Shown: one piece after another, positions 21,738-27,403 of the stretch
How positions within the stretch are numbered: position 1 is the first letter of the stretch
How the letters are laid out: each line of letters begins with the position of its first letter
Source: CAYIEH01 sp964362385
GTDB lineage: Bacteria > Patescibacteriota > Minisyncoccia > UBA6257 > UBA9933
Length of the DNA: 27,403 nt
NCBI GenBank assembly: GCA_964362385.1
Contig: CAYIEH010000007.1
Location: 1-27,403, forward strand
Direction of reading: 5' to 3'
Position numbers and translations under genes: made by a program
The notes under the pieces: model-generated
The model's input: the letters and a program-made list of their open reading frames with translations, nothing else
Database searches by the model: none
Told to the model about the DNA's origin: nothing

Positions 21738-23270
21738 ATGAAAAATTTCTCTAAGGTTTATTCCGCGGAGCTTGAAGGCATTGAGGCAAAATTAATAGAG
21801 GTGGAGACTGATATCAATGTCGGTCTCCATTCTTTTAATATCGTGGGATTGGCGGATAAATCGTTGAACGAAGCGAAAGAACGGGTCAATGCCGCTTTGA
21901 AAAATTCCAACATCAAGCCGCCAAACCGGGAAAACAGAAGAATCACCGTTAATCTGGCGCCGGCAGACATCAAGAAAGCCGGCTCCCAATATGATTTGGC
22001 GATTGCCGTCGGCTATCTTCTGGCAACGAAGCAAATCAGAAATTTTGACACCGAAAACAAAATTTTTATCGGCGAACTTTCTTTGGAGGGAAATTTAAGG
22101 CCGGTGAACGGCGTTTTGGCAACGGCGCGCTTGGCGAAGAAATTAAATTTTCAATATTTATTCGTGCCCAAGCAGAATGCCGTTGAGGCGGCAATTATAA
22201 AAGGAATTAAAGTAATTCCGATTTCCAATCTTGCGGAGCTGATTGATTGTCTGGAAGGAAGGATGGAGATTAAGACGCAGGAAGAAACCGAATTGGATTT
22301 TGATTTGTCAGAGCCGACGATTGATATTTCTCAGGTTAAGGGACAGGAAAACGCCAAGAGAGCTTTAATGATTTCCGCTGCGGGCGGCCATAATATTATA
22401 ATGATTGGCAGTCCCGGCGGAGGAAAAAGCATGTTGGCGCAGGCTTTGGTTTCCATTTTGCCGCCGCTTTCTTTAAATGAAGCCGTTGAAGTCACTCAAA
22501 TTTACAGCAGTTCCGGAGCGTTAAAGGAAAATTCGTTTATAATAGCCCGGCCGTTTCGCGCTCCGCATCATACGGCATCAGTGGTGTCGGTTATCGGCGG
22601 AGGAACGAATCCAAAGCCCGGGGAAATCAGTTTGGCGCACAGGGGAGTTTTGTTTCTTGACGAAATTCCGGAATTCCGCCGCGACCTTTTGGAATCGCTT
22701 CGCCAGCCGCTTGAAAGCGGAAGCGTCTGCGTGTCGCGGGCGAAGAATGTTTTAAATTTTCCGTCAAGATTTATGCTTGTTGCGGCGATGAATCCGTGTC
22801 CGTGCGGATATTTTGGCGACAACGAAAAAGTCTGCAATTGCGGCGCGCACGAAGTTTTCAGATACCAAAAGAAAATTTCAGGACCGCTATTAGACAGGAT
22901 TGACATACAGATAGAAGTTCCGAGAGTAAAATTTGAAGAATTGATAAAAAAGAAAGAGACAAACGAAACAAAGGAGATAAAAAATAAAGTTATTAAAGTC
23001 AGGAAAATTCAGGAAGAAAGATTCAGAAAGCTTGGCAAAAATATCTATTTAAATTCCGAAATGCCGTCAAAAATGGTTGATGAAATTATTGAGCTGGATA
23101 ATGAAGGCCAGAAATTCCTGAAAAATATTTTAGACAGATCGTTTTTGTCGGCGCGCGGATATTACAGGATTTTAAAAACAGCGCGGACCATAGCGGATTT
23201 GGAAGAATCCGAAAAAGTTTTAACTCCGCATCTGGCAGAGGCGTTTCAGTATAGAATCAGGGAGAAATAA
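21738..23270 (+). CDS. comM: ComM/YifB-family AAA+ protein (Mg-chelatase-like)
   Basis: A 510-aa hexameric AAA+ motor related to ComM, which drives branch migration of incoming single-stranded DNA during natural transformation. The N-terminal ChlI-like/Lon-like domain begins with FSKVYSAELEGIEAKLIEVE; Walker A GSPGGGKS is at residues 224-231; Walker B LFLDEIPEF follows; then NPCPCGYFGD with four clustered cysteines, LLDRIDIQIEVPR (sensor region) and a C-terminal helical lid. The ATG at 21738 is chosen over the upstream TTG at 21705 because it gives the normal family N terminus. Uptake-related genes such as comEC are not in the window. Downstream is an antiporter remnant. Confidence 0.92.
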   Translation: MKNFSKVYSAELEGIEAKLIEVETDINVGLHSFNIVGLADKSLNEAKERVNAALKNSNIKPPNRENRRITVNLAPADIKKAGSQYDLAIAVGYLLATKQIRNFDTENKIFIGELSLEGNLRPVNGVLATARLAKKLNFQYLFVPKQNAVEAAIIKGIKVIPISNLAELIDCLEGRMEIKTQEETELDFDLSEPTIDISQVKGQENAKRALMISAAGGHNIIMIGSPGGGKSMLAQALVSILPPLSLNEAVEVTQIYSSSGALKENSFIIARPFRAPHHTASVVSVIGGGTNPKPGEISLAHRGVLFLDEIPEFRRDLLESLRQPLESGSVCVSRAKNVLNFPSRFMLVAAMNPCPCGYFGDNEKVCNCGAHEVFRYQKKISGPLLDRIDIQIEVPRVKFEELIKKKETNETKEIKNKVIKVRKIQEERFRKLGKNIYLNSEMPSKMVDEIIELDNEGQKFLKNILDRSFLSARGYYRILKTARTIADLEESEKVLTPHLAEAFQYRIREK

Positions 23271-23284
23271 GAAATAAGAGAATA

Positions 23285-23374
23285 GTAGAAGACGGCGAGA
23301 GTAATTGGCTTGAAGGATTGCAGTTGATAATTGCCTACGCCATTATCGCGGTCGCGTTTTTCTTCCATCCATAA
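23285..23374 (+). pseudogene. C-terminal remnant of a Ca2+/H+ antiporter (Cax/ChaA-like)
   Basis: One frame reads VEDGESNWLEGLQL, then IIAYAIIAVAFFFHP, and stops at TAA (23372-23374). DGxSNWLEG followed by a hydrophobic helix is the characteristic C terminus of calcium/proton antiporters of the Cax family. No start codon or upstream domain exists: the frame begins where comM ends. It appears to be the last piece of a gene whose body was deleted. Identification is from memory of the family ending and needs a search. Confidence 0.55.
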
Positions 23375-23408
23375 AGCCGGTAAAATAAAATTAGAGAAAG
23401 ACAGTAGG

Positions 23409-23444
23409 ATTAATCCCCCGCATAAATTTATGCGGGGAATTAAT
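23409..23444. repeat. 36-bp near-perfect palindrome
   Basis: CCCCGCATAAA-TTTATGCGGGG (23416-23437) is a perfect palindrome with no loop. It is extended by ATTAAT on each side (23409-23414, 23439-23444) with one mismatch between. It lies 4 bases before a -35-like TTGACC, so it could be an operator or the end of the upstream unit. No T tract follows. Confidence 0.75.
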
Positions 23445-23447
23445 ATC

Positions 23448-23477
23448 TTGACCAATCAGCCTTATTGTTGTTATCTT
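23448..23477 (+). promoter_or_regulatory. possible promoter of the 186-aa orphan gene
   Basis: TTGACC (23448-23453), an 18-base spacer and TATCTT (23472-23477). The leader would be about 30 bases with a full Shine-Dalgarno. Confidence 0.4.
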
Positions 23478-23498
23478 TTTATTAGGAATTTAATAATC

Positions 23499-23507
23499 AG
23501 GAGGTGA
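23499..23507 (+). promoter_or_regulatory. strong Shine-Dalgarno deciding the start at 23513
   Basis: AGGAGGTGA ends 5 bases before the ATG at 23513. It rules out the in-frame GTG at 23504, which lies within the site itself. Confidence 0.8.
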
Positions 23508-23512
23508 GAAAT

Positions 23513-24073
23513 ATGGGAAATCAAACCCCAAAGACCAAGCAGATTGCAAGAAAGTTTTTATGGGAATTTGAACATGGCGGAGGAAGAAACGACGGTAGGA
23601 CGGATATTCTTAGACCCTTAAGGGATGAAGAAAAAAATCTCGGCGTTGTCTCTTTGGAGCATTTTTATGCAGAATGGCTGGTTGCATGGTGGGGACATCC
23701 TATTGATGGAGGTCAGGACAAGGTGAAAGTCATGCTTTTAATCAGATGGTATGACTACGGAAATAATCCCGAAGTTCAGAAAATAGTTAATAAGTGTCTT
23801 GTTGAACTCAAGGATTATTTTGATAATATTCACTGGGACACCACGACCGGCAGAATCTATTTCAGCTTTTTATTGTCGGAATGCTACGACCATTACAAAC
23901 TGATTGTGGATAGGTGTTATCTTATTATGCGTAAGTTTGGCATAAAATTTCCTACTGACTATCGGTTGCCCATAGTGGAAGAATGTTCTTTTTTGGAAGT
24001 GGGGGCGAGAGGAGAAACCGTAGAGATGGTGGAATATGTTAAATCTTACGCTCATTCGCGAAATTCTTATTAG
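23513..24073 (+). CDS. uncharacterised 186-aa protein with strong ribosome site
   Basis: A 186-aa cytosolic protein starting MGNQTPKTKQIARKFLWEFE. It has a basic N terminus with a Gly-rich turn (EHGGGRNDGRTD), a tryptophan-rich central helix (EHFYAEWLVAWWGHPIDGG), and alpha-helical segments with several Cys and Tyr residues (about 95-145). There is no signal peptide or membrane segment. I recognise no family. It is monocistronic, between a palindrome and a terminator. Like the 87-aa gene at 11800, it carries a full AGGAGGTGA site although the long conserved genes here mostly lack one, which may mark acquired or highly expressed genes. Confidence 0.65.
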   Translation: MGNQTPKTKQIARKFLWEFEHGGGRNDGRTDILRPLRDEEKNLGVVSLEHFYAEWLVAWWGHPIDGGQDKVKVMLLIRWYDYGNNPEVQKIVNKCLVELKDYFDNIHWDTTTGRIYFSFLLSECYDHYKLIVDRCYLIMRKFGIKFPTDYRLPIVEECSFLEVGARGETVEMVEYVKSYAHSRNSY

Positions 24074-24088
24074 GAGGCATTGTTCAAG

Positions 24089-24120
24089 AAGGGGATGGAT
24101 TTCAAATCTGCCCCTTTTTA
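24089..24120 (+). terminator. terminator after the 186-aa gene
   Basis: AAGGGG (24089-24094) pairs with CCCCTT (24111-24116) around an inner GAT/ATC stem and runs into a T tract. Confidence 0.75.
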
Positions 24121-24138
24121 ATTATTATTTATGCTAAT

Positions 24139-26046
24139 ATGGATAACGAAATGAATAAACCAGGTTTAAACAAAAAACAACAGGAAGCAGTTGAGCATAT
24201 TAATGGCCCGCTTTTGATTGTGGCTGGAGCCGGGTCTGGAAAAACAAGAACTTTAACAAGTAGACTGATTTATTTGCTTCAAAACGGCATAAAACCGGAA
24301 AATATTATTGCCATTACTTTTACCAATAAAGCGGCCGATGAGATGCGAAGCAGGGTTGATTTGACTATTGGTGAATTAGTTAATTTGAATAACAAAAAAA
24401 ACCAATCAACCAATCAACCAATCAACCAATCAACCCCGTTTATCGGGACATTTCATTCATTGGGCGCGAGAATTTTAAAAAACGAAGCAAAGCTTTTGGG
24501 AAGAACGCAAAATTATACGATTTTTGACAATGACGACTCCAAGTCTTTGATTAAAAAAATATTAAAAAACTTTAATCTTACGGAAAAACAAAAAAGCAAA
24601 ATCACCGCTGTTTATTTGGAAAGGAAATTTTCCAGAATAAAAAACGAGCTGATAAACGGGAAAGATATTGATGACGAACTTGCGGCGGAGCTTTTTGACG
24701 AATATGAAATGGAATTAAAAAGAAACAACGCTTTTGATTTTGACGATTTGCTGGAAAAAGTCGTCAAAATTTTTCAAAAACATCCTGAAGTCCTTAAAAA
24801 ATATCAGGATCAGTTTAAATATATTTTGGTTGACGAGTACCAGGATACCAATACTGCGCAGTACGTTTTTATAAATCTTTTGGCGCAAAAACACGGGAAT
24901 TTAAGCGTGGTAGGGGATGACCAGCAGTCAATTTTTAAATTTCGCGGGTCGGATTTCAGGAATTTTTTGAATTTTGACAGGGATTGGCCCAAAGCCAAAA
25001 CGGTTTTACTGGAAGAGAACTACCGTTCCACTTCAAACATTATTGAGGCCGCGTCAGCGGTTATCGCAAACAACAAATTCCAGAAGCCTAAAAAACTTTG
25101 GACAAAAAATCATTCCGGCGAGCTGATAAAAATTATTGAGCACAAAGACGCTGACTTTGAGGCAGGATGGGTCGCGGGACAAATCGCGAATCGCTTATCG
25201 CAGAGCGTTAAAAATAAAAAATCTGACGGGCGATCGGCGATTGGCGATCGGCTCGCCTCGCCTAAGCTATGGCGAAGCGGGCGATTGGCCATATTGTATC
25301 GGACTAATGCCCAGTCGCGGGCAATTGAACAATCTTTAATTGAATTAGATATCCCTTATCAGATTTTTGGCGGCATGAGATTTTACGAAAGAAAAGAAAT
25401 AAAAGACATTGTGGCGGCTTTAAGGTATGGATTTAACGCCAGCGACAGCGTGAGTTTGGAAAGATTGGAGAAGAATTTTCTAAAGAACATTTTTTTGGAA
25501 TTAAAAGAAAATCTTCCGGATAAAGCGAGAGAATCAAAACCTCTGGAATTAATCGGCTATGTTTTAAAAACTTCCGATTATTTCAAATATCTGGAAAAGA
25601 ATTTTTCCAATGCCGCTGAACGCGTTGAAAACACGAAAGAATTAATGGAATACGCTTCCGGGTTTGAAAATCTTCAGGAATTTTTGGAAAAAATCGCTTT
25701 GCTTCAGGCTACGGACATCGTTAGGCGGAAAGACTTGGACAAGCACAAGGGCAAGTTCGTGAATTTAATGACAATTCATTTGGCCAAAGGGCTGGAGTTT
25801 GACGCTGTTTATTTAATCGGCGTGAATGAGGGATTATTGCCGCATCAGATGTCATATCATAATGATGATGAGATTGAAGAGGAAAGGCGCTTGATGTATG
25901 TGGCGATGACCAGAGCCAAGCAGGAAATTTATTTGAATTTTTATAATCTGCCGTCAAGGTTTCTTTACGAAATCCCGCCGGAGTTGGTTGAATTTGCCGG
26001 CAGACGCGGTTTGGACGACGAAGAACGTTATATTGAATTAGACTAG
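24139..26046 (+). CDS. UvrD/PcrA/Rep-type superfamily 1 DNA helicase
   Basis: A 635-aa SF1A helicase that moves 3' to 5' on single-stranded DNA in repair and replication restart. In order: Q motif LNKKQQEAV, Walker A AGAGSGKT (residues 29-36), GTFHSLGARIL (Ia), LVDEYQDTN (II), VVGDDQQSIFKFRGSD (III), ENYRSTSNI (IV), LYRTNAQSRAIEQSL, LMTIHLAKGLEFDAVYLIG (V) and RRLMYVAMTRAKQEIYL (VI). It is 80-90 residues shorter than PcrA, lacking the C-terminal RNA-polymerase-binding tail. Two low-complexity insertions are repeat-derived: an 8-base tandem repeat at about residues 88-99 and a family A-like insert at about 358-383 just before LAILYRTNAQSR. PcrA or UvrD cannot be distinguished by eye. Confidence 0.93.
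   Translation: MDNEMNKPGLNKKQQEAVEHINGPLLIVAGAGSGKTRTLTSRLIYLLQNGIKPENIIAITFTNKAADEMRSRVDLTIGELVNLNNKKNQSTNQPINQSTPFIGTFHSLGARILKNEAKLLGRTQNYTIFDNDDSKSLIKKILKNFNLTEKQKSKITAVYLERKFSRIKNELINGKDIDDELAAELFDEYEMELKRNNAFDFDDLLEKVVKIFQKHPEVLKKYQDQFKYILVDEYQDTNTAQYVFINLLAQKHGNLSVVGDDQQSIFKFRGSDFRNFLNFDRDWPKAKTVLLEENYRSTSNIIEAASAVIANNKFQKPKKLWTKNHSGELIKIIEHKDADFEAGWVAGQIANRLSQSVKNKKSDGRSAIGDRLASPKLWRSGRLAILYRTNAQSRAIEQSLIELDIPYQIFGGMRFYERKEIKDIVAALRYGFNASDSVSLERLEKNFLKNIFLELKENLPDKARESKPLELIGYVLKTSDYFKYLEKNFSNAAERVENTKELMEYASGFENLQEFLEKIALLQATDIVRRKDLDKHKGKFVNLMTIHLAKGLEFDAVYLIGVNEGLLPHQMSYHNDDEIEEERRLMYVAMTRAKQEIYLNFYNLPSRFLYEIPPELVEFAGRRGLDDEERYIELD
24400..24435 (+). repeat. 8-base tandem repeat in the helicase gene
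   Basis: AACCAATC is repeated four and a half times. The unit is not a multiple of three, so gain or loss of one unit would shift the frame. It encodes the Asn/Gln/Ser-rich linker KNQSTNQPINQST before GTFHSLG. Confidence 0.85.
25252..25281 (-). repeat. short family A-like repeat in the helicase gene
   Basis: CTCGCCTCGC and GGCGAAGCGGG, separated by 9 bases, are the two ends of family A in reverse orientation, with the centre missing. The flanks carry GCGATCGGCGATTGGCGATCG, another small inverted repeat. In frame it adds a basic linker before LAILYRTNAQ. Confidence 0.65.
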
Positions 26047-26071
26047 TTTACTATAGTTTGCTATAGTAAAC
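26046..26071. promoter_or_regulatory. 26-bp palindrome P1 at the start of the TrpR-like gene
   Basis: GTTTACTATAG-TTTG-CTATAGTAAAC. It begins at the last base of the helicase stop codon and ends 3 bases before the ATG of the regulator. TATAGT in the right half could serve as the -10 of a leaderless message. The half-site ACTATAG resembles the ACTAG core of trp operators, so an autoregulatory operator is a reasonable inference. Confidence 0.7.
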
Positions 26072-26074
26072 TAT

Positions 26075-26515
26075 ATGGAAAATAATTTAGGACAGGAAGC
26101 ATTTGAGTCCAAAAAAGACTGGGAAAATTTTATTTGGGAAGAATTTGCGCAGACTTTATTGGGCTTGAATTCGAAAAAGCAAATAACAGGCCTTCTTAAT
26201 TCAGTTATAAGCAAGAAAGAGAAAAATTTTATTATAAAAAGATTGATTGCGATTCAGCTGATAAATCAGGGTAAAAGTTATTCGGAAATAAGCAGAATTC
26301 TATGGATATCTCCTAATACGATTAGCTCAATTAAAAAATGCTTAAATAATCAAACAGAATATCAAAGTAAAAAAATAAAAGGCAAAAACATCAAAAACAA
26401 ACGAACAAAAAGATTTGATGAAAGCGCTGAAGAAATTTTGAGATACTGGAAAAAGTTTCCGTTTCCGGCCAAGATAGGAAAAGGAAGGTGGAAATTTTTA
26501 AATTATCAGGGCTAG
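26075..26515 (+). CDS. TrpR/YerC-like helix-turn-helix regulator
   Basis: A 146-aa protein whose middle is a TrpR-superfamily (YerC/YecD-like) helix-turn-helix: ISKKEKNFIIKRLIAIQLIN, then GKSYSEISRILWISPNTISS (residues 66-85) as the recognition helices. An N-terminal helical arm for dimerisation (about 10-45) is present. The C-terminal tail is long and basic (KSKKIKGKNIKNKRTKRF) and ends FPFPAKIGKGRWKFL. TrpR-family residues that bind tryptophan cannot be confirmed by eye. Identical 26-bp palindromes in opposite orientation touch both ends of the gene, and a third occurs 830 bases beyond. This suggests autoregulation, or a gene-plus-palindrome unit that moves as one. Confidence 0.78.
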   Translation: MENNLGQEAFESKKDWENFIWEEFAQTLLGLNSKKQITGLLNSVISKKEKNFIIKRLIAIQLINQGKSYSEISRILWISPNTISSIKKCLNNQTEYQSKKIKGKNIKNKRTKRFDESAEEILRYWKKFPFPAKIGKGRWKFLNYQG

Positions 26516-26520
26516 GTTTT

Positions 26521-26546
26521 GTTTACTATAGCAAACTATAGTAAAC
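26521..26546. promoter_or_regulatory. 26-bp palindrome P2 between the regulator and rsmA
   Basis: GTTTACTATAG-CAAA-CTATAGTAAAC is the exact reverse complement of P1. It starts 5 bases after the regulator's stop codon and lies 44 bases before the rsmA ATG. It could be an operator for rsmA, or the right end of a mobile unit whose left end is P1. Confidence 0.7.
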
Positions 26547-26590
26547 AAAATTTGGTGCGGGAAGACTTATTTTTTTGATTTTTTAATTTT

Positions 26591-27403
26591 ATGAAGGCGA
26601 AAAAATCCTTAGGGCAAATTTTTTTAATCAATAAAGACAAAATCAGAAAAATTGTCGCCAATTTGGATTTACAAAAAAATGATCTGGTGATTGAAGTCGG
26701 GCCGGGACACGGGGAACTTACGGAGAAAATTAGAAATGAGAGATTAGATATTAGAATAATCGCGATTGAAAAAGACAAAGAATTGGCGGTTGATTTGAAA
26801 AATAAATTTAAAAACTGCAAAAATATAGAAGTTATTGAAGGGGATGCGCTTAAAATCCTTGCGGATTTAATTAATAACTTACCCGCTTCGCCAAAGCTCC
26901 CGCTTCGCCAGCGAAGCGAGGCGAGTCAGCGAGGCGAGCGACCAACGACTAACAACTATAAGATAGTCGGGAATATTCCGTATTACATTACCGGGTATCT
27001 TTTAAGAATTATCGGCGAGCTTAAAAATAAACCATCATTAACAGTTTTAACTATTCAAAAAGAGGTGGCGCAGAGGATTTGCGTTAAGCCGCCGAAGATG
27101 AATTTACTTGCGGCAAGCGTACAATTTTGGGCAGAGCCGAAAATTGTTGATTACATTTTGAAAAAAGATTTTAGGCCAGCGCCGAACGTTGATTCGGCGA
27201 TAATAAAATTAGCGACAAGAGAAATAAAATACGCGATACGGGACAAAAAATACTATGATTTTATAAAAATTCTTTTCAAGCAGCCGAGAAAAACAATCCT
27301 TAATAATTTGTTGAGCGCGGATTTGCGCGGATTAGAATCTAGATATGCGCGGATAAATGTTGCAAGGCATCGGAGCTTTACTATAGCAAACTATAGTAAA
27401 CAG
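26591..27403 (+). CDS. rsmA: 16S rRNA dimethyladenosine transferase RsmA (KsgA), 3' end beyond window
   Basis: An open frame of 271 codons with no stop before the window ends. RsmA dimethylates two adjacent adenines in helix 45 of 16S rRNA. The SAM-binding domain shows SLGQIFLINKD, VIEVGPGHGELTEKI (motif I), IAIEKDKEL (motif II), EGDALKIL (motif III) and IVGNIPYYITGYLLR (the catalytic NIPY motif, about residues 128-131), then TIQKEVAQRI. The substrate-binding helical domain follows with RPAPNVDSAII and FKQPRKTILNNLL. Two repeat-derived inserts are in frame: about 94-122 (family A) just before the catalytic motif, and about 243-254 (GCGCGGAT units) in the C-terminal domain. The last visible codons are the third 26-bp palindrome. 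Confidence 0.93.
   Translation, partial: MKAKKSLGQIFLINKDKIRKIVANLDLQKNDLVIEVGPGHGELTEKIRNERLDIRIIAIEKDKELAVDLKNKFKNCKNIEVIEGDALKILADLINNLPASPKLPLRQRSEASQRGERPTTNNYKIVGNIPYYITGYLLRIIGELKNKPSLTVLTIQKEVAQRICVKPPKMNLLAASVQFWAEPKIVDYILKKDFRPAPNVDSAIIKLATREIKYAIRDKKYYDFIKILFKQPRKTILNNLLSADLRGLESRYARINVARHRSFTIANYSKQ
26882..26937 (+). repeat. family A repeat, copy 3, in frame in rsmA
   Basis: A 56-base repeat identical to 2411-2490 except for the absence of 24 central bases (8 codons). The 46-base right part matches copy 1 without any difference. It encodes an Arg/Ser/Gln-rich linker (residues 98-116) between motif III and the NIPYY motif. Confidence 0.88.
27315..27354 (+). repeat. GCGCGGAT repeat (family B-related) in frame in rsmA
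   Basis: GCGCGGAT occurs at 27315, 27325 and 27347, with ATTAGAATCTAGAT in between. It encodes a stretch around SADLRGLESRYARIN, in the C-terminal helical domain. Confidence 0.6.
27376..27401. promoter_or_regulatory. 26-bp palindrome P3 inside the 3' part of rsmA
   Basis: Same sequence and orientation as P2 except for the first base (C for G). In the rsmA frame it encodes SFTIANYSK. It may be an operator for the gene after rsmA, or an inserted copy near the end of rsmA. Confidence 0.65.

Noticed and set aside
574..26820. Antisense open frames within rodA, rpoB, rpoC, recG, comM and the helicase
   Set aside because: They are shadows of strongly conserved genes in other frames, with no independent start signals or recognisable protein features.
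2361..27401. CRISPR array
   Set aside because: Repeats are dispersed and palindromic, without regular spacers, and no cas genes are present.
1..27403. Recoded TGA (as in Gracilibacteria or Absconditabacteria)
   Set aside because: TGA ends rpsR and the DksA-like gene at the expected family lengths and does not interrupt any conserved gene.

Overview
The window reads as a chromosomal segment of a Candidate Phyla Radiation (Patescibacteria) genome, most likely Parcubacteria-like. The grounds are compact RpoB (1061 aa) and RpoC (1201 aa), moderately AT-rich coding sequence, several genes of a kind recurrent in CPR genomes (TM-anchored PT-rich proteins, a YerC/TrpR-like regulator, a minimal bS6-SSB-bS18 cluster), very few Shine-Dalgarno sites, promoter -10 boxes sitting almost on the start codon (leaderless messages), tRNA genes without encoded CCA, and dense short palindromic repeats. 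TGA is used as an ordinary stop (rpsR, the DksA-like gene), so the code is standard table 11. The lineage is an inference from these traits; no 16S gene is present.

Layout. 1-2288: end of a zinc-ribbon protein gene, then rodA and mltG (cell-wall elongation and glycan termination). 2289-2655: a 192-bp inverted-repeat element containing a GC-rich repeat, followed by the rpoB promoter. 2656-9509: rpoB-rpoC. 9501-9633: a second inverted-repeat element that supplies the rpoC stop codon and a strong hairpin. 9685-11659: rpsF, an unknown gene, ssb, a 364-bp structured spacer, rpsR. 11731-12063: a small orphan gene with its own promoter and strong Shine-Dalgarno. 12184-14231: htpX, a GGDEF-domain gene and an acidic unknown gene. 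14256-15515: a membrane protein gene surrounded by tRNA-Ser and tRNA-Arg genes and their fragments, including a tRNA-Ser interrupted in its anticodon by an insert carrying a complete tRNA-Ser. 15676-18844: anchored secreted protein and recG. 18898-20589 (minus strand): processive family-2 glycosyltransferase. 20739-23270: tRNA-Glu, a tail-anchored protein, a DksA/TraR-like protein, comM. 23285-24073: remnant of a Ca2+/H+ antiporter gene and an unknown gene with a strong Shine-Dalgarno. 24139-27403: UvrD/PcrA helicase, TrpR-like regulator bracketed by 26-bp palindromes, and rsmA running off the window.

The most unusual property is the repeat content. At least four families of short palindromic or direct repeats occur, and many copies lie in frame inside conserved proteins (RecG twice, the glycosyltransferase twice, UvrD, RsmA twice, the membrane protein at 14696). 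This recalls the Rickettsia palindromic elements but involves several unrelated families. Separately, a family with CCCCGTTAGA termini and probable 4-bp target duplications stands at both ends of rpoBC, and a TrpR-family gene sits exactly between inverted copies of a 26-bp palindrome that recurs at the end of rsmA. These, and the nested tRNA-Ser, are the best candidates for undescribed biology here. Gene functions are assigned by recognising family motifs by eye; no search was run.
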